Shown: positions 17,975-27,366, counted from the stretch's first letter. The stretch is DNA of 64,000 bases from Lentibacillus sp. JNUCC-1 (GCF_009741735.1 NZ_WHOH01000001.1:930001-994000), one strand, 5' to 3'. Notes: a model not told the origin generated them from the sequence alone. Program-made: numbers and translations.

Positions 17975-19042
17975 ATGAAAAAGTATTCATTAGGCGTAAT
18001 TTCAGGTGATGGAATTGGACCAGAAATTATGGAACAAGCTTTAAAAGTCTTGAATGTAGTAGAAAAGATTCATGGCGGCATACATTTTAAAGAAAATAGA
18101 TACGATTGGGGGTGTGAATACTACCTCAAAAATCATAAAATGATGCCAGATGATGGATTAGATAGACTAAGAGAAAATGATGCTATCTTGTTCGGTGCCG
18201 TAGGAGCACCTTCTGTACCGGATGATATATCTGTATGGGAATTAATTTTACCCATTAGACAACAGTTTGAACAATATGTAAATTTACGACCAATAAAACA
18301 ACTTCAAGGAATAGAGAGCCCATTAAAAAAACTAAATGGAAACATTGATTTTACAATTATTAGAGAGAACACCGAAGGAGAATACTCGAAGATTGGGGGC
18401 AAATTACATGCAAATACACCCAACGAAGTAGTTATTCAAAATAATGTGTTCACTAGATTTGGTACAGAACGAATCTTTGATTATGGGTTTAATTATGCCC
18501 AACAAAAACAGAAAAAGTCTGTTACGGTTGCTACAAAGTCAAACGCGATTAAGCACTCTATGACCTTTTGGGATGAGATAGGAAAGAAGTTTGAAAGTAA
18601 ACATAATCTCCAAGTTGATTATTATCACATTGATGCCCTTGCTGCCTATTTCATCACTAGACCTGAAGACTTTGAAGTTATTATATCCAGTAATCTATTT
18701 GGAGATATTCTAAGCGATCTTGGAGCTGCAGTTGTGGGCGGTCTGGGTCTTGCACCATCTGGTAACATTAACCCTTCTGGAAAGTACCCTTCTATGTTCG
18801 AGCCAATCCATGGTTCTGCCCCGGACATTGCAGGTAAAGGAATTGCTAATCCAATTGCTCAAATCTGGAGCGTGGCTCTAATGTTAGAGCACTTAGAACT
18901 GGGGAACTTAAGTGAATTGGTTATTAATGCAATTGAAAGCACCTTGTCCAATAAAACCATAAGAACACCGGATTTAGGGGGGGTAAATACAACAGAAGAT
19001 ATTGGAAATTTAATTGTCAATAACTTAGAAAAATATGTTTAA
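17975..19042 (+). CDS. Isocitrate/isopropylmalate dehydrogenase-family enzyme (D-malate/tartrate dehydrogenase type)
   Basis: A 355-residue NAD(P)-dependent decarboxylating dehydrogenase. ISGDGIGPEIM at the N-terminus, IRENTEGEYS (substrate and specificity loop, residues ~128-138), SNLFGDILSDLGAAVVGGLG (metal-binding Asp) and EPIHGSAPDIAGKGIANPIA are all present. The ENTEGEYS form is typical of D-malate/tartrate dehydrogenases rather than LeuB or isocitrate dehydrogenase. Last gene of the TRAP operon, 21 bases after dctM, so the imported substrate is probably D-malate, tartrate or a similar hydroxy-diacid oxidised here. Confidence 0.85.
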   Translation: MKKYSLGVISGDGIGPEIMEQALKVLNVVEKIHGGIHFKENRYDWGCEYYLKNHKMMPDDGLDRLRENDAILFGAVGAPSVPDDISVWELILPIRQQFEQYVNLRPIKQLQGIESPLKKLNGNIDFTIIRENTEGEYSKIGGKLHANTPNEVVIQNNVFTRFGTERIFDYGFNYAQQKQKKSVTVATKSNAIKHSMTFWDEIGKKFESKHNLQVDYYHIDALAAYFITRPEDFEVIISSNLFGDILSDLGAAVVGGLGLAPSGNINPSGKYPSMFEPIHGSAPDIAGKGIANPIAQIWSVALMLEHLELGNLSELVINAIESTLSNKTIRTPDLGGVNTTEDIGNLIVNNLEKYV

Positions 19043-19129
19043 GCTTATATAATGATCCCCACTCAAAGCTAGGTGAAGCTAGCTGTATATAAAATGAAAT
19101 TCAGCACCCCGTGTTTCGTTGAACGTGTC

Positions 19130-19444
19130 TAACCAAACTGAGCGTATGTAAAAGGCATCCTGAAAGCCTGGGGAAGGAAAAATATCATGACGGTTGCAGA
19201 TGCTAAACGAGAAGCCGAAACCTACTCGAGCAGACAACCTCGCCAACAAACGCGCGCTTATTACGCCGGCGCTACCGCAAGAAAAGAGGTGGTACCTGAT
19301 TGGTTCCGCGAACAACAAAAACAGCGAGATGCAAAAGAGGCAGCACGCCCGTCAACGCTCCCTGTCGATCCGCTCAAAACCCGGGAAGAACTGCAGAGCA
19401 TGCTAGATGCATTCAGACAGGTGCCGGTGGTGGGTGGCAACTAG
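19130..19444 (+). pseudogene. Decayed 3' fragment of a DnaD-domain gene
   Basis: From 19142 the frame reads AYVKGILKAWGRKNIMTVAD, closely matching the C-terminal DnaD region of the gene at 2111-3063 (AYVKGILKAWARKNIMTIAD), followed by a diverged tail ending DAFRQVPVVGGN at 19444. Immediately upstream, the codon for the conserved Trp is a stop (TGA at 19139) and homology fades. No ribosome site or start is present. It is a truncated paralog at the left edge of the rearranged comM/IS21 zone. Confidence 0.7.
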
Positions 19445-19472
19445 TAAGGCATGTCCAAAATGAACCACTGCC

Positions 19473-20249
19473 TCACGCCTTAAAAATCAAATTAGCTGAC
19501 ACACCCAAAATTCTTGCAGCTTGCCGTTGGGACAGTCCTTTGATGCCCTTCACCCGTCTTAAGATCGCATTTCTTTCCAATCGGGGTAAACTCTTCACAT
19601 GGGCAATTTCAAGTTGTCCCAACAGCTGTTTAATTTCTGTCCTGGCTTCTTCGTCCGTCTTTCTAATGGTGTAAAAACGATCTTCAAGGCATTGATCTTG
19701 ATTGGGTTCTTCATTAAACGCTTTAAAACGTGCTTGTGCAGTTGTCTCATGGCCAGAAAACAAGCCCAACACCAGCTCCTTGTCCAACAAGTCACCTGGA
19801 AAATAGGGTTCACCATAATAGCCCAGACAACTGCTCCACTTCCATTTATCCACCCTGGTTGTGATCTTCGCTTTAACCGGGTTTTGGTGGATGTACCGAG
19901 TCACCGTCAGTAAATACGCGCTCGTTTCCACATTTTCACTTCTGAATCTGTCTTGAAACAGGTGGCCGGTTGTTCTGTATTTCCAATTATAATACCGGAC
20001 ATAGCTGACCCCTATCCGTTTCATGGTCGTTGCAAGCGGTTCGTTTCCTTCTTTCAACAGCAAATGGACATGATTATTCATCAGACACCACGCGTAGAAT
20101 TGTATGGCCGTTCGGGCTTTATATTTTTGGATGATTTCAAGGTATTTCTCACAGTCCGCATCGTCATGGAATATTTCCTGCCTGTTCACACCACGAACCA
20201 TGATATGATAGATGCCAGTCTTACTTTTCACCCGGGCTTTGCGGGCCAT
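19473..20249 (-). CDS. REP-associated tyrosine transposase (RAYT, Y1/HUH family)
   Basis: About 258 residues. The HUH metal-binding motif is NNHVHLLL (His60, His62) and the nucleophilic Tyr119 is in TRYIHQNPVKA. The N-terminus GIYHIMVRGVNRQEIF is typical of the family, and the C-terminus (LSQRQAARILGVSANLIFKA) forms an added helix-turn-helix. RAYTs nick and spread short REP palindromes. Matching REP units lie at 5645, 22087 and 24627. ATG 20249 is chosen over 20273 because GGGAGG stands 7 bases before it. It lies 42 bases after comM on the same strand. Confidence 0.88.
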   Translation of the reverse strand: MARKARVKSKTGIYHIMVRGVNRQEIFHDDADCEKYLEIIQKYKARTAIQFYAWCLMNNHVHLLLKEGNEPLATTMKRIGVSYVRYYNWKYRTTGHLFQDRFRSENVETSAYLLTVTRYIHQNPVKAKITTRVDKWKWSSCLGYYGEPYFPGDLLDKELVLGLFSGHETTAQARFKAFNEEPNQDQCLEDRFYTIRKTDEEARTEIKQLLGQLEIAHVKSLPRLERNAILRRVKGIKGLSQRQAARILGVSANLIFKA

Positions 20250-20291
20250 TTTTCTGCCTCCCTGCTTGCTCATGACTCTTCATGTATCTCT

Positions 20292-21842
20292 CTAGTGGTC
20301 TGCCGTCATCCTTTTCTGCCCTAAACTCGCGTTGCTGCGACGCAATGTAACGGCTTCCCAAATCGCTTCATTGGAAATGTTCTCATGACCACTTAAGTCA
20401 GATATTGTTCTGGCTAAGCGCAGGATTTTCATTTGTACCCGCGTACTCCAGTGGTATTGACTCGCCCATTGCTGCAGCATTTTCTGCTGATCATCATTCA
20501 ACCTGCTACAATGGGACAACTGCTCATTGGACACAACCGAATTCGTGATGTCTCTGTTAAAACGCGCATATTGTATATTTCGTGCTGCTTGGACACGGGA
20601 CCGTATACCTGATGATGGCTCATTACCTTCTGAGGATTCTTGCTCCAATGCCACTGTGTTAAGCGTTAACAAAACATCCATCCTGTCTTCTATTGGGCCG
20701 GATACGCGATTGGTGTAGGCAAGAACTTGTTTGGGGGAACAGGTGCAGTACCGATGTCTTGATCCTAAATAGCCACATGGACAAGGGTTCATAGCACCTA
20801 TTAATATGAATTGCGCCGGGTATGTCACGGTCGAAGCTGCCCGGCTGATCGTTACCCTCCCCATTTCCAGAGGTTGCCTGAGCATGTCCAACGTTCGCTT
20901 AGGGAATTCCGCCATTTCATCGAGGAAGAGCACCCCATGATGTGCAAGGGTGACTTCACCAGGTTTTGGGTTTGCGCCGCCGCCTATCAGTGAAACTGCT
21001 GATGCTGAATGATGCGGGGCTCTATAAGGCGGCAGCTGATGCTTTTCGTTCGTCATCCCTGCCAATTGATAAATGCTCATGACGTCAAAACTTCCCTCTT
21101 GTTTTAACGGTGGTAAAATGGATTGAAACGTCTCTGCAAGCAAGCTTTTTCCACAACCGGGCGGGCCAACCATCAACACATTATGCCCGCCTGCCGCAGC
21201 AATTTCCAGCGCCCTTTTGGCCTGCTTATGCCCTAGAACATGCTTGAAGTCCTTGTCATACGTGAGTGTGATGCTTTCTGAGAGGTCTGTTATGCGTGAA
21301 GTCGCGCCTCGAGGAGAAACATTCAATTGCATTTGACCTGAAAAAGATTCAACAACATCTTGAAGTGTTTCAGCAAATCGAAGTTCAAGCCCATCAATAT
21401 GAGTCAATGGAAACTCATGTATCGGCGGTAAATACAACACCTTATACCCCGCCTTTTTAGCTGCCATAATAGCCGGCAGCATCCCTTCAACCGGTTTAAT
21501 GGATCCATCCAAAGATAGCACACCCAGAAAAGCTGCGGCGTCAGGAATCGGATCTTTTATATCACCCGTTTCCTTCATAATCCCAATCGCCATCGCCAAG
21601 TCAAAAATCGGGCTATTTTTCTTTTGTTCTGCAGGGGATAAGTTTATAATGATCCGCTTATCAGCAATCTCGCAATCATACGCATACAGAGCCGCCAGCA
21701 CCCGATCCTTCGACTCCTTCACAGAAGCATCCGGCAGCCCCACAATACAAATCCCTTCAACCCCCGGCAGCAGCTGCACCTCCACCTGAACACGGTAACC
21801 TTCCATGCCTTTCAGACCAATGCTCGAAACGACAGTTGCCAT
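20292..21842 (-). CDS. comM: ComM/YifB-family Mg-chelatase-like AAA+ ATPase (intact copy)
   Basis: A full-length 516-residue protein. The N-terminal lon-protease-like domain (MATVVSSIGLKGMEGYRVQV, GLPDASVKESKDRVLAAL) is followed by an AAA+ core with Walker A GPPGCGKS at residues 226-233, Walker B GVLFLDEMAEF near 300, and a C-terminal region with GAMNPCPCGYLG. In Gram-negative models ComM is a helicase promoting branch migration in natural transformation. Elsewhere its role is less clear. Two partial copies of this gene lie to the right (23904-24382 and 24681-25753). Confidence 0.92.
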   Translation of the reverse strand: MATVVSSIGLKGMEGYRVQVEVQLLPGVEGICIVGLPDASVKESKDRVLAALYAYDCEIADKRIIINLSPAEQKKNSPIFDLAMAIGIMKETGDIKDPIPDAAAFLGVLSLDGSIKPVEGMLPAIMAAKKAGYKVLYLPPIHEFPLTHIDGLELRFAETLQDVVESFSGQMQLNVSPRGATSRITDLSESITLTYDKDFKHVLGHKQAKRALEIAAAGGHNVLMVGPPGCGKSLLAETFQSILPPLKQEGSFDVMSIYQLAGMTNEKHQLPPYRAPHHSASAVSLIGGGANPKPGEVTLAHHGVLFLDEMAEFPKRTLDMLRQPLEMGRVTISRAASTVTYPAQFILIGAMNPCPCGYLGSRHRYCTCSPKQVLAYTNRVSGPIEDRMDVLLTLNTVALEQESSEGNEPSSGIRSRVQAARNIQYARFNRDITNSVVSNEQLSHCSRLNDDQQKMLQQWASQYHWSTRVQMKILRLARTISDLSGHENISNEAIWEAVTLRRSNASLGQKRMTADH

Positions 21843-21872
21843 AACGTCACACCTCTCCTATTCGTTAGCGAT

Positions 21873-21901
21873 ATCATAAGGTATTCTGAGAGGGGAGTCA
21901 A
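21873..21901 (-). promoter_or_regulatory. Promoter of the intact comM
   Basis: On the minus strand TTGACT (21901-21896), a 17-base spacer and TATGAT (21878-21873). The same arrangement is preserved in the duplicated upstream region at 24413-24441 although the spacer sequence has diverged. Confidence 0.6.
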
Positions 21902-22086
21902 GAACGTTTGTTCTATTTTTGAAATTGTGAAATCGTATTTTGGGGTGTGGTAAATAAGGGAATTGAGAAAATAGGAGGATTTGATGGATGAAAATTGATT
22001 TTCTTGTGGCTTAAGTATGGTAAAAGGTGAAATTAATAAAAGAAAAAATAAAAACCACTCCACTTTATTGCTTTATCGAAGTAAAG

Positions 22087-22113
22087 GAAGCACGAGAACC
22101 GTCCCCATGCTTC
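22087..22113. repeat. REP-like palindrome upstream of comM
   Basis: GAAGCACGAGAACCGTCCCC then ATGCTTC: a GAAGCA/TGCTTC stem with a CCGTCCC-containing loop. It marks the exact right limit of the sequence shared with the second comM unit; beyond it a truncated IS21 transposase gene begins. Confidence 0.7.
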
Positions 22114-23163
22114 GGTCAGTGCGGCTTTTCCAGGGCGTGCACCTCGGCGGGTCTCTTTTTTATATTGTGATGAACTTTATAGTTCCCGGTGCGTTTTAGC
22201 CAGGCGAGACAGGACGCATTCCAGTCATCAATGTTATGAAAAGTACGATGACTGCTGAAATTGTTTTTTACAAATTTGACAACTTGTTCGACTTTCCCTT
22301 TTGATTCCGGATCGCTCTTCTTACATAAATAAATGCGAAATTGCCTTGCCTGATGGTATTTCGTGAATTCTGCCGTCATAATTAAATCTCCGGCATTTTC
22401 GTTTACTGCTAAAAGGGCATCTTGGTCGTAGACCATTTCCTGTGGCATCCCCCCAAAATATTGGAATGCATTCTCATGCATATGGATGACATCGGTTGTT
22501 CTGAACGGTCGGTCTAGCCACTCTACATATTTGTATCTCGAATGTGATAGTATAAACGCGATGAAATACAAACGATGCTTCCCCTTCTGATTATCTTCAA
22601 CAACCGTCTGGCCGAAATCAACCTGCGCTTGAAGACCCATTGGTAATTCCGGGACCGCACTGTAAGTTCGCTGAACCTTTACTTTGGGAATGTAATACTT
22701 ATCACGTAGTTCATTTACATAATTTCTTACTGTATTCTCACTCACATCTGTCACTTCCAACTTCTCCTCTAGCCAATCATGGATTTGAGCCGCTGTTAAA
22801 TCAGGGTGTTCTTGAAGCCATGCAATTATATGTGCTTGATAAGGATCTAACTTTTTCCCCCTAACCCTTAGTGAATTTACAAATTCCTCAAATTCATCGG
22901 GATCCATTCTCAAATAATCTATCACTCTATTTCTGGATATCCCTAACTTCCTTGCAATCTTACTTTTTGAAAAGCCCTCCGAATACAAACGATGAATTTC
23001 AACATAAGCCATGTATATTTCCACTCCTGCGTCCCCACTTTCAATAAACTAACTCTAGTATATTGAATCTAGGGGTGAATTTGGAATAACTGTTTAATCT
23101 GACTTGTGAAATTCTGTTGATTCTTATTTGTGGAAAACTGTTGAGTCTAGTTTATCATTTACA
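22114..23163 (-). mobile_element. Truncated IS21-family element (istA half with one terminal end)
   Basis: The outer end lies at 23163. Read inward on the minus strand it begins TGTAAATGATAAAC and contains CAACAGTTTTCCACAAATA about 20 bases in, the same layout as the end at 23903. The element carries only the 5' part of istA and is cut at ~22114 by the REP unit of the comM upstream region. Confidence 0.7.
22116..23012 (-). pseudogene. IS21-family transposase IstA, 3'-truncated
   Basis: About 298 residues of a protein that is normally ~400-520 long. The N-terminal helix-turn-helix (FSKSKIARKLGISRNRVIDY) and the first part of the DDE core (LQAQVDFGQTVVEDNQ with the first Asp; MVYDQDALLAV with the second Asp) are present, as is the region around the catalytic Glu (SDPESKGKVEQVVKFVKNNF). 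The C-terminus is lost at ~22114. ATG 23012 follows AGGAG. Confidence 0.8.
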
Positions 23164-23209
23164 GGCGTGTCGCGTTCCAAATAAATCTAAATAAAGCATA
23201 CATGAAATC

Positions 23210-23246
23210 CCCATCTGATTACAGGTGGGGATTATTTGACGCTTAC
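23210..23246 (+). repeat. 37-bp hairpin fragment, exact second copy at 30506-30542
   Basis: A 37-base segment containing the hairpin CCCATCTG-ATTA-CAGGTGGG followed by ATTATTT is identical at 30506-30542. Identity ends abruptly at GCTTAC in both places; here a 5'-truncated istB follows. The hairpin with T-rich tail resembles a Rho-independent terminator. Confidence 0.8.
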
Positions 23247-23843
23247 AAAATGATGAAATGGGCAGAATTCCCAGAGCATCTAACATTTGAAATGTATGAT
23301 TTAAAGGAGCAAAATGCGATTGGGGAGAAGCAACTTCACGTTTTACAGGAACTCCATTGGATAGATGAGCATTTCACTTTGATTATGATGGGGCCGACCG
23401 GCGCTGGCAAGACACACTTGTCTGTGGCTCTTGGCATACATGCCGTAGAACGCGGATACCAGGTATCCTTCACCTCAATGAGCCAATTAATGTACATTCT
23501 AAAGACGAAAGACTATATCAGTAAATCCAAGACAAGATATAAACGCATTGTCTCTTCTGATCTCGTCATTATTGATGATGTAATGTACATGACATATGAT
23601 GCCGAAGAAGCTCATTTGTTTTTCCAGTTTGTTTATGATCTGTATGATAAAGCAGCTTTTATTCTAACTTCTAATAAAGGTCCTGGTGAGTGGGGAAAGT
23701 TTCTTGGTGACCCCACTCTCACCACCGCCATTCTGGACAGATTATTGCACCGAAGTGAGGTTCTTACGTTTGATAAGGAGGCAGACAGCATACGGATGAA
23801 GTATCGCAAGGCTATTTTTGATACGTCACCTGTTGAGTCTTAA
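23247..23843 (+). pseudogene. IS21-family helper ATPase IstB, 5'-truncated
   Basis: About 197 residues of istB remain from MMKWAEFPEHLTFEMYDLKE on, including Walker A GPTGAGKTHL, Walker B LVIIDDVMYM and TSNKGPGEWGKFLGDPTLTT; the ~50 N-terminal residues expected for IstB are missing. An ATG at 23202 would read in frame through the 37-bp hairpin fragment, but it has no good ribosome site. IstB delivers target DNA to the IstA transposase. Confidence 0.8.
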
Positions 23844-23903
23844 TTGTGGAAACCTGTTTAAAATTATTTGTGGAAAACTGTTTATTTCTACTTGACGGTT
23901 ACA
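23247..23903 (+). mobile_element. Truncated IS21-family element (istB half with right end inserted in comM)
   Basis: Carries a 5'-truncated istB and an intact right end that stops at 23903 (inverted: TGTAACCGTC with CAACAGTT-like and TTTTCCACAAATA boxes). comM sequence resumes at 23904 exactly where the other comM half ends at 25753. The istA fragment on the left points the opposite way, so this is not one intact element. Confidence 0.65.
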
Positions 23904-24382
23904 AGTGTTTCAGCAAATCGAAGTTCAAGCCCATCAATATGAGTCAATGGAAACTCATGTATCGGCGGTAAATACAACACCTTATAACCCGCCTTTTTAG
24001 CTGCCATAATAGCCGGCAGCATCCCTTCAACCGGTTTAATCGAACCATCCAAGGATAACACGCCCAGAAAAGCTGCGGCTTCAGGTATCTGATCTTTAAT
24101 TTCACCCGTTTCCTTCATAATCCCAATCGCCATCGCCAAATCAAAAATCGGACTGTTTTTCTTTTGTTCTGCAGGGGATAAGTTTATAATGATCCGCTTA
24201 TCAGCGATCTCGCAGTCATACGCATACAAAGCCGCCAGCACCCGATCCTTCGACTCTTTCACAGAAGCATCCGGCAGCCCCACAATACAAATTCCTTCAA
24301 CCCCCGGCAATAGCTGTACCTCCACCTGGACACGGTAACCTTCCATGCCTTTCAGACCAATGCTCGAAACGACAGTCGCCAT
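23904..24382 (-). pseudogene. comM: comM copy 2, 5' half (residues 1-160)
   Basis: Starts MATVVSSIGLKGMEGYRVQV, nearly identical to the intact comM, and stops matching exactly after GLELRFAETL (residue 160), where the IS21 right end at 23903 begins. The frame then adds four foreign residues. Its promoter is kept. The missing residues 161-516 are found upstream on the same strand at 25753-24681. Confidence 0.9.
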
Positions 24383-24412
24383 AACGTCACACCTCTCTTA
24401 TTCGTTAGCGAT

Positions 24413-24441
24413 ATCATATGATATTCTGATAGGAAAGTCAA
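24413..24441 (-). promoter_or_regulatory. Promoter of the comM 5' half
   Basis: TTGACT (24441-24436), 17-base spacer, TATGAT (24418-24413) on the minus strand, matching the promoter of the intact copy in position and hexamers. Confidence 0.55.
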
Positions 24442-24626
24442 GAACGTTTGTTCTCTTGCCGAAAGTGTAGAATCGTATCTTGGGGTGTAGTAAATAGGGG
24501 AATTGAGAAAATGAAAGGATTTGATGGATGAAAATTGAATTTCTTGTGGCTTAAGTATGGTAAAAGGTAAAATTAATAAAAGAAAAAATAAAAAACACTC
24601 CACTTTATTGCTTTATCGTAGTAAAG

Positions 24627-24653
24627 GAAGCACGAGAACCGTCCCCGTGCTTC
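24627..24653. repeat. REP-like palindrome between the comM halves
   Basis: GAAGCACG, an 11-base loop with ACCGTCCC and CGTGCTTC: a perfect 8-bp stem. It is the best-preserved of the REP units in this window and lies between the 3' end of one comM half and the upstream region of the other. Confidence 0.75.
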
Positions 24654-24680
24654 TTTGATCACGCTTCTTCATGTATCTCT

Positions 24681-25753
24681 CTAGTGATCTGCCGTAATCC
24701 TTTTCTGCCCTAGGCTCGCGTTGGTGCGACGCAATGTAACGGCTTCCCAAATCGCTTCATTGGAAATGTTCTCATGACCGCTTAAGTCAGATATGGTTCT
24801 GGCTAAGCGCAGGATTTTCATTTGTACCCGCGTACTCCAGTGGTATTGACTCGCCCACTGCTGCAGCATTTTCTGCTGATCATCATTCAACCTGCTACAA
24901 TGGGACAACTGCTCATTGGACACAACCGAATTCGTGATGTCTCTGTTAAAACGCGCATATTGTATATTTCGTGCTGCTTGGACACGGGACCGTATACTTG
25001 AGGATGGCTCATTACCTTCTGAGGATTCTTGCTCCAATACCACTGTGTTAAGCGTTAACAAAATATCCATCCGATCTTCTATTGGGCCGGATACGCGATT
25101 GGTGTAGGCAAGAACTTGTTTGGGGGAACAGGTGCAGTACCGGTGTCTTGATCCTAAATAGCCACACGGACAAGGGTTCATAGCACCTATTAATATGAAT
25201 TGCGCCGGGTATGTCACGGTCGAAGCTGCCCGGCTGATCGTTACCCTCCCCATTTCCAGAGGTTGCCTGAGCATGTCCAACGTTCGCTTGGGGAACTCCG
25301 CCATTTCATCAAGGAAAAGCACACCATGATGTGCGAGGGTAACTTCACCAGGCTTCGGATTTGCGCCACCGCCTATCAGTGAAACGGCTGATGCTGAATG
25401 ATGCGGGGCTCTATAAGGCGGCAGCTGATGCTTTTCGTTCGTCATCCCTGCCAATTGATAAATGCTCATGACGTCAAAACTTCCCTCTTGTTTTAACGGT
25501 GGTAAAATGGATTGAAACGTCTCTGCAAGCAAGCTTTTGCCACAACCGGGCGGACCAACCATCAACACATTATGCCCGCCTGCCGCAGCAATTTCCAGCG
25601 CCCTTTTGGCCTGCTTATGCCCTAGAACATGTTTGAAGTCCTTGTCATACGTGAGTGTGATGCTTTCTGAGAGGTCTGTTATGCGTGAAGTCGCGCCTCG
25701 AGGAGAAACATTCAATTGCATTTGACCTGAAAAAGATTCGACAACATCTTGGG
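24681..25753 (-). pseudogene. comM: comM copy 2, 3' half (residues 161-516)
   Basis: Matches the intact protein from QDVVESFSGQMQLNVSPRGA to the terminal KRITADH with few changes, keeping Walker A, Walker B and the C-terminal domain. The upstream border at 25753 abuts a truncated istB of a different IS21 element, so the frame opens with foreign residues (SVHNST). Together with 23904-24382 it makes one complete comM in permuted order. Confidence 0.9.
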
Positions 25754-26360
25754 TCGAATTGTGAACAGAAAATAGTTGATCCTGTACGATGTCTGGATTC
25801 CACGATATCCAATAGATCACGAGCTTCAGTTTCCTTCAAGGGTGTCAGAAGCCATTCATCTAAAATAAGGAGATTAACCTTTTTGTATTGCTTTATGACT
25901 TTCCGGAACACCCCTTCCCCCTTGCCACTGCTAGCTCGTCTAGTAGATCTGGTAATCGGATGTATTTAACCTTATAGAACTGACGGCAAGCAGCTATACC
26001 GAAGGCGCATGCAAGATAGGTCTTCCCGTTTCCCGAAGCTCCTTTTAAGATTATATTACGATGCTCTTCAATGTACTGCCCAGAAGCTAACCTAAGGATT
26101 TGTTCCTTATCTAGTTTCCTGTCTGCATGGTACTCAATATCCTCTATAGCGGCCTGGTTGTTACGGAATTGGGCACCTTTTATAAGGCGTTCCAGTTTAT
26201 TGTTTTGTCGTCTCGACCACTCCAAATCAACGAGTAAGGCAAAACGGTCTTCAAACGTCATTGATTGGTAGTCGGGATTTCTCAATTGTTCTTGATAGGA
26301 TTCTGCCATGGCAGCCATACGCATATCATTCAACTTTGATAATGTTGATTCGTTTGTCAT
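25754..26360 (-). pseudogene. IstB of the outer IS21, frameshifted and 3'-truncated
   Basis: The first frame gives MTNESTLSKLNDMRMAAMAE through GASGNGKTYLACAFGIAACR (Walker A) to LAVARGKG. The next frame continues FRKVIKQYKKVNLLILDEWL and ESRHRTGSTIFCSQFDP, then breaks off at comM. The shift equals one missing base in GGGG (C at 25911-25914). About 50 C-terminal residues are lost. Confidence 0.8.
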
Positions 26361-26552
26361 TCTTTATCTCCCCCATAATAAGCAGCTCCACGAGTGAATC
26401 CATACGAGCTACTTGTACTTTTTGTGTCGTGCTGTTCTTCCTGCATCAATTTATCCTGTCCAGTACTTAGTATTGTTTGAATGCTTTTGAGTGTTGGTCT
26501 GGGCGTATAAGACAGTGCCCGTTCACATGCGTTTTCCACTCGTTCAATAGAA
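26357..26552 (-). pseudogene. 3' part of the outer IS21 istA
   Basis: Encodes IERVENACERALSYTPRPTL to GFTRGAAYYGGDKE, the C-terminus of IstA. It rejoins the 5' part at 29001 when the inner IS21 and one copy of ATAGAA are removed, giving the continuous reading LADKHSIERVENACER. Confidence 0.85.
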
Positions 26553-26588
26553 TGTATTTCGCAAGTGAAAAGTGAGCCATTTCGCAAT

Positions 26589-27353
26589 TTAATTTTGAGC
26601 CACTTTGTTTCCACTCATTTTGATCCAAGCTTCTGTTTCCTTCATTCGGTAAGAAGGCCCTATCATGTTTACGACATGAGATTTATGTGTAAGACGATCG
26701 GTTAACGCAGCCGTCAATACCGGGTCATGAAACATGTCTTGCCATTTCGTAAATGGCAGGTTGCTGGTGATAATTGTTGATTTCCTACCTGCCCGTAGCG
26801 AGAGGTGAGAAAACAGTAACTCCGCACCTTCCTTGTCGAAAGAAATGTAACCTAATTCATCCAGGATAACAACGTCATATTTCCCAAACTTCAACTCAAA
26901 TGAGCGCAAGGTTCTTTCTGAACGATGTTCCTTTAGCTGGTTTATCAAGGAAGGGACCGTAGCGTAGAATACCCGGTATCCTGCCAAGCATGCTTCCATT
27001 CCAAGCCCAATCGCAATATGGGTCTTCCCCGTGCCCGATGAACCTGTCAGAATGACATTTTGCCCTTCCTCTATGAAATCCAGTGTTTTTAAATGAGGTA
27101 ATTTTTGACTGGCTTGTTCCGGTAATTCTTCTACTCTCAATTCCTCCAATAGCTTCTTCTGTGGGAAATTAGCCGTACGGATACGATTTTGCTTTGCCCG
27201 CACCTGCCGGTCGGCTTTTTCTTGTTCAAGCACTTGAAGTAACACTTCAAATGCTTGAGCTGGTTGTTCCAAAGCTTCATTCTGAACGATTTTTCGTATG
27301 CTTGGTAAGCGCAAATCTTTACATAGATCAATAATTCGTTGTTGTTTATCCAT
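26589..27353 (-). CDS. IS21-family helper ATPase IstB
   Basis: An intact 254-residue AAA+ ATPase: N-terminal helical domain (IDLCKDLRLPSIRKIVQNEA), Walker A GSSGTGKTHIAIGLG, Walker B YDVVILDELGYISFDKEG, sensor region TSNLPFTKWQDMFHDPVLTA. It assists IstA by selecting target DNA. It starts 13 bases after istA ends. Confidence 0.93.
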   Translation of the reverse strand: MDKQQRIIDLCKDLRLPSIRKIVQNEALEQPAQAFEVLLQVLEQEKADRQVRAKQNRIRTANFPQKKLLEELRVEELPEQASQKLPHLKTLDFIEEGQNVILTGSSGTGKTHIAIGLGMEACLAGYRVFYATVPSLINQLKEHRSERTLRSFELKFGKYDVVILDELGYISFDKEGAELLFSHLSLRAGRKSTIITSNLPFTKWQDMFHDPVLTAALTDRLTHKSHVVNMIGPSYRMKETEAWIKMSGNKVAQN

Positions 27354-27366
27354 TGGTCACTGCTCC

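Noticed and set aside
21812..22063. An 83-codon open frame upstream of and overlapping comM, with a similar frame at 24352-24603
   Set aside because: The two look alike only because the whole region was duplicated with comM. The frame covers the comM promoter, has no ribosome site and runs through AT-rich DNA.
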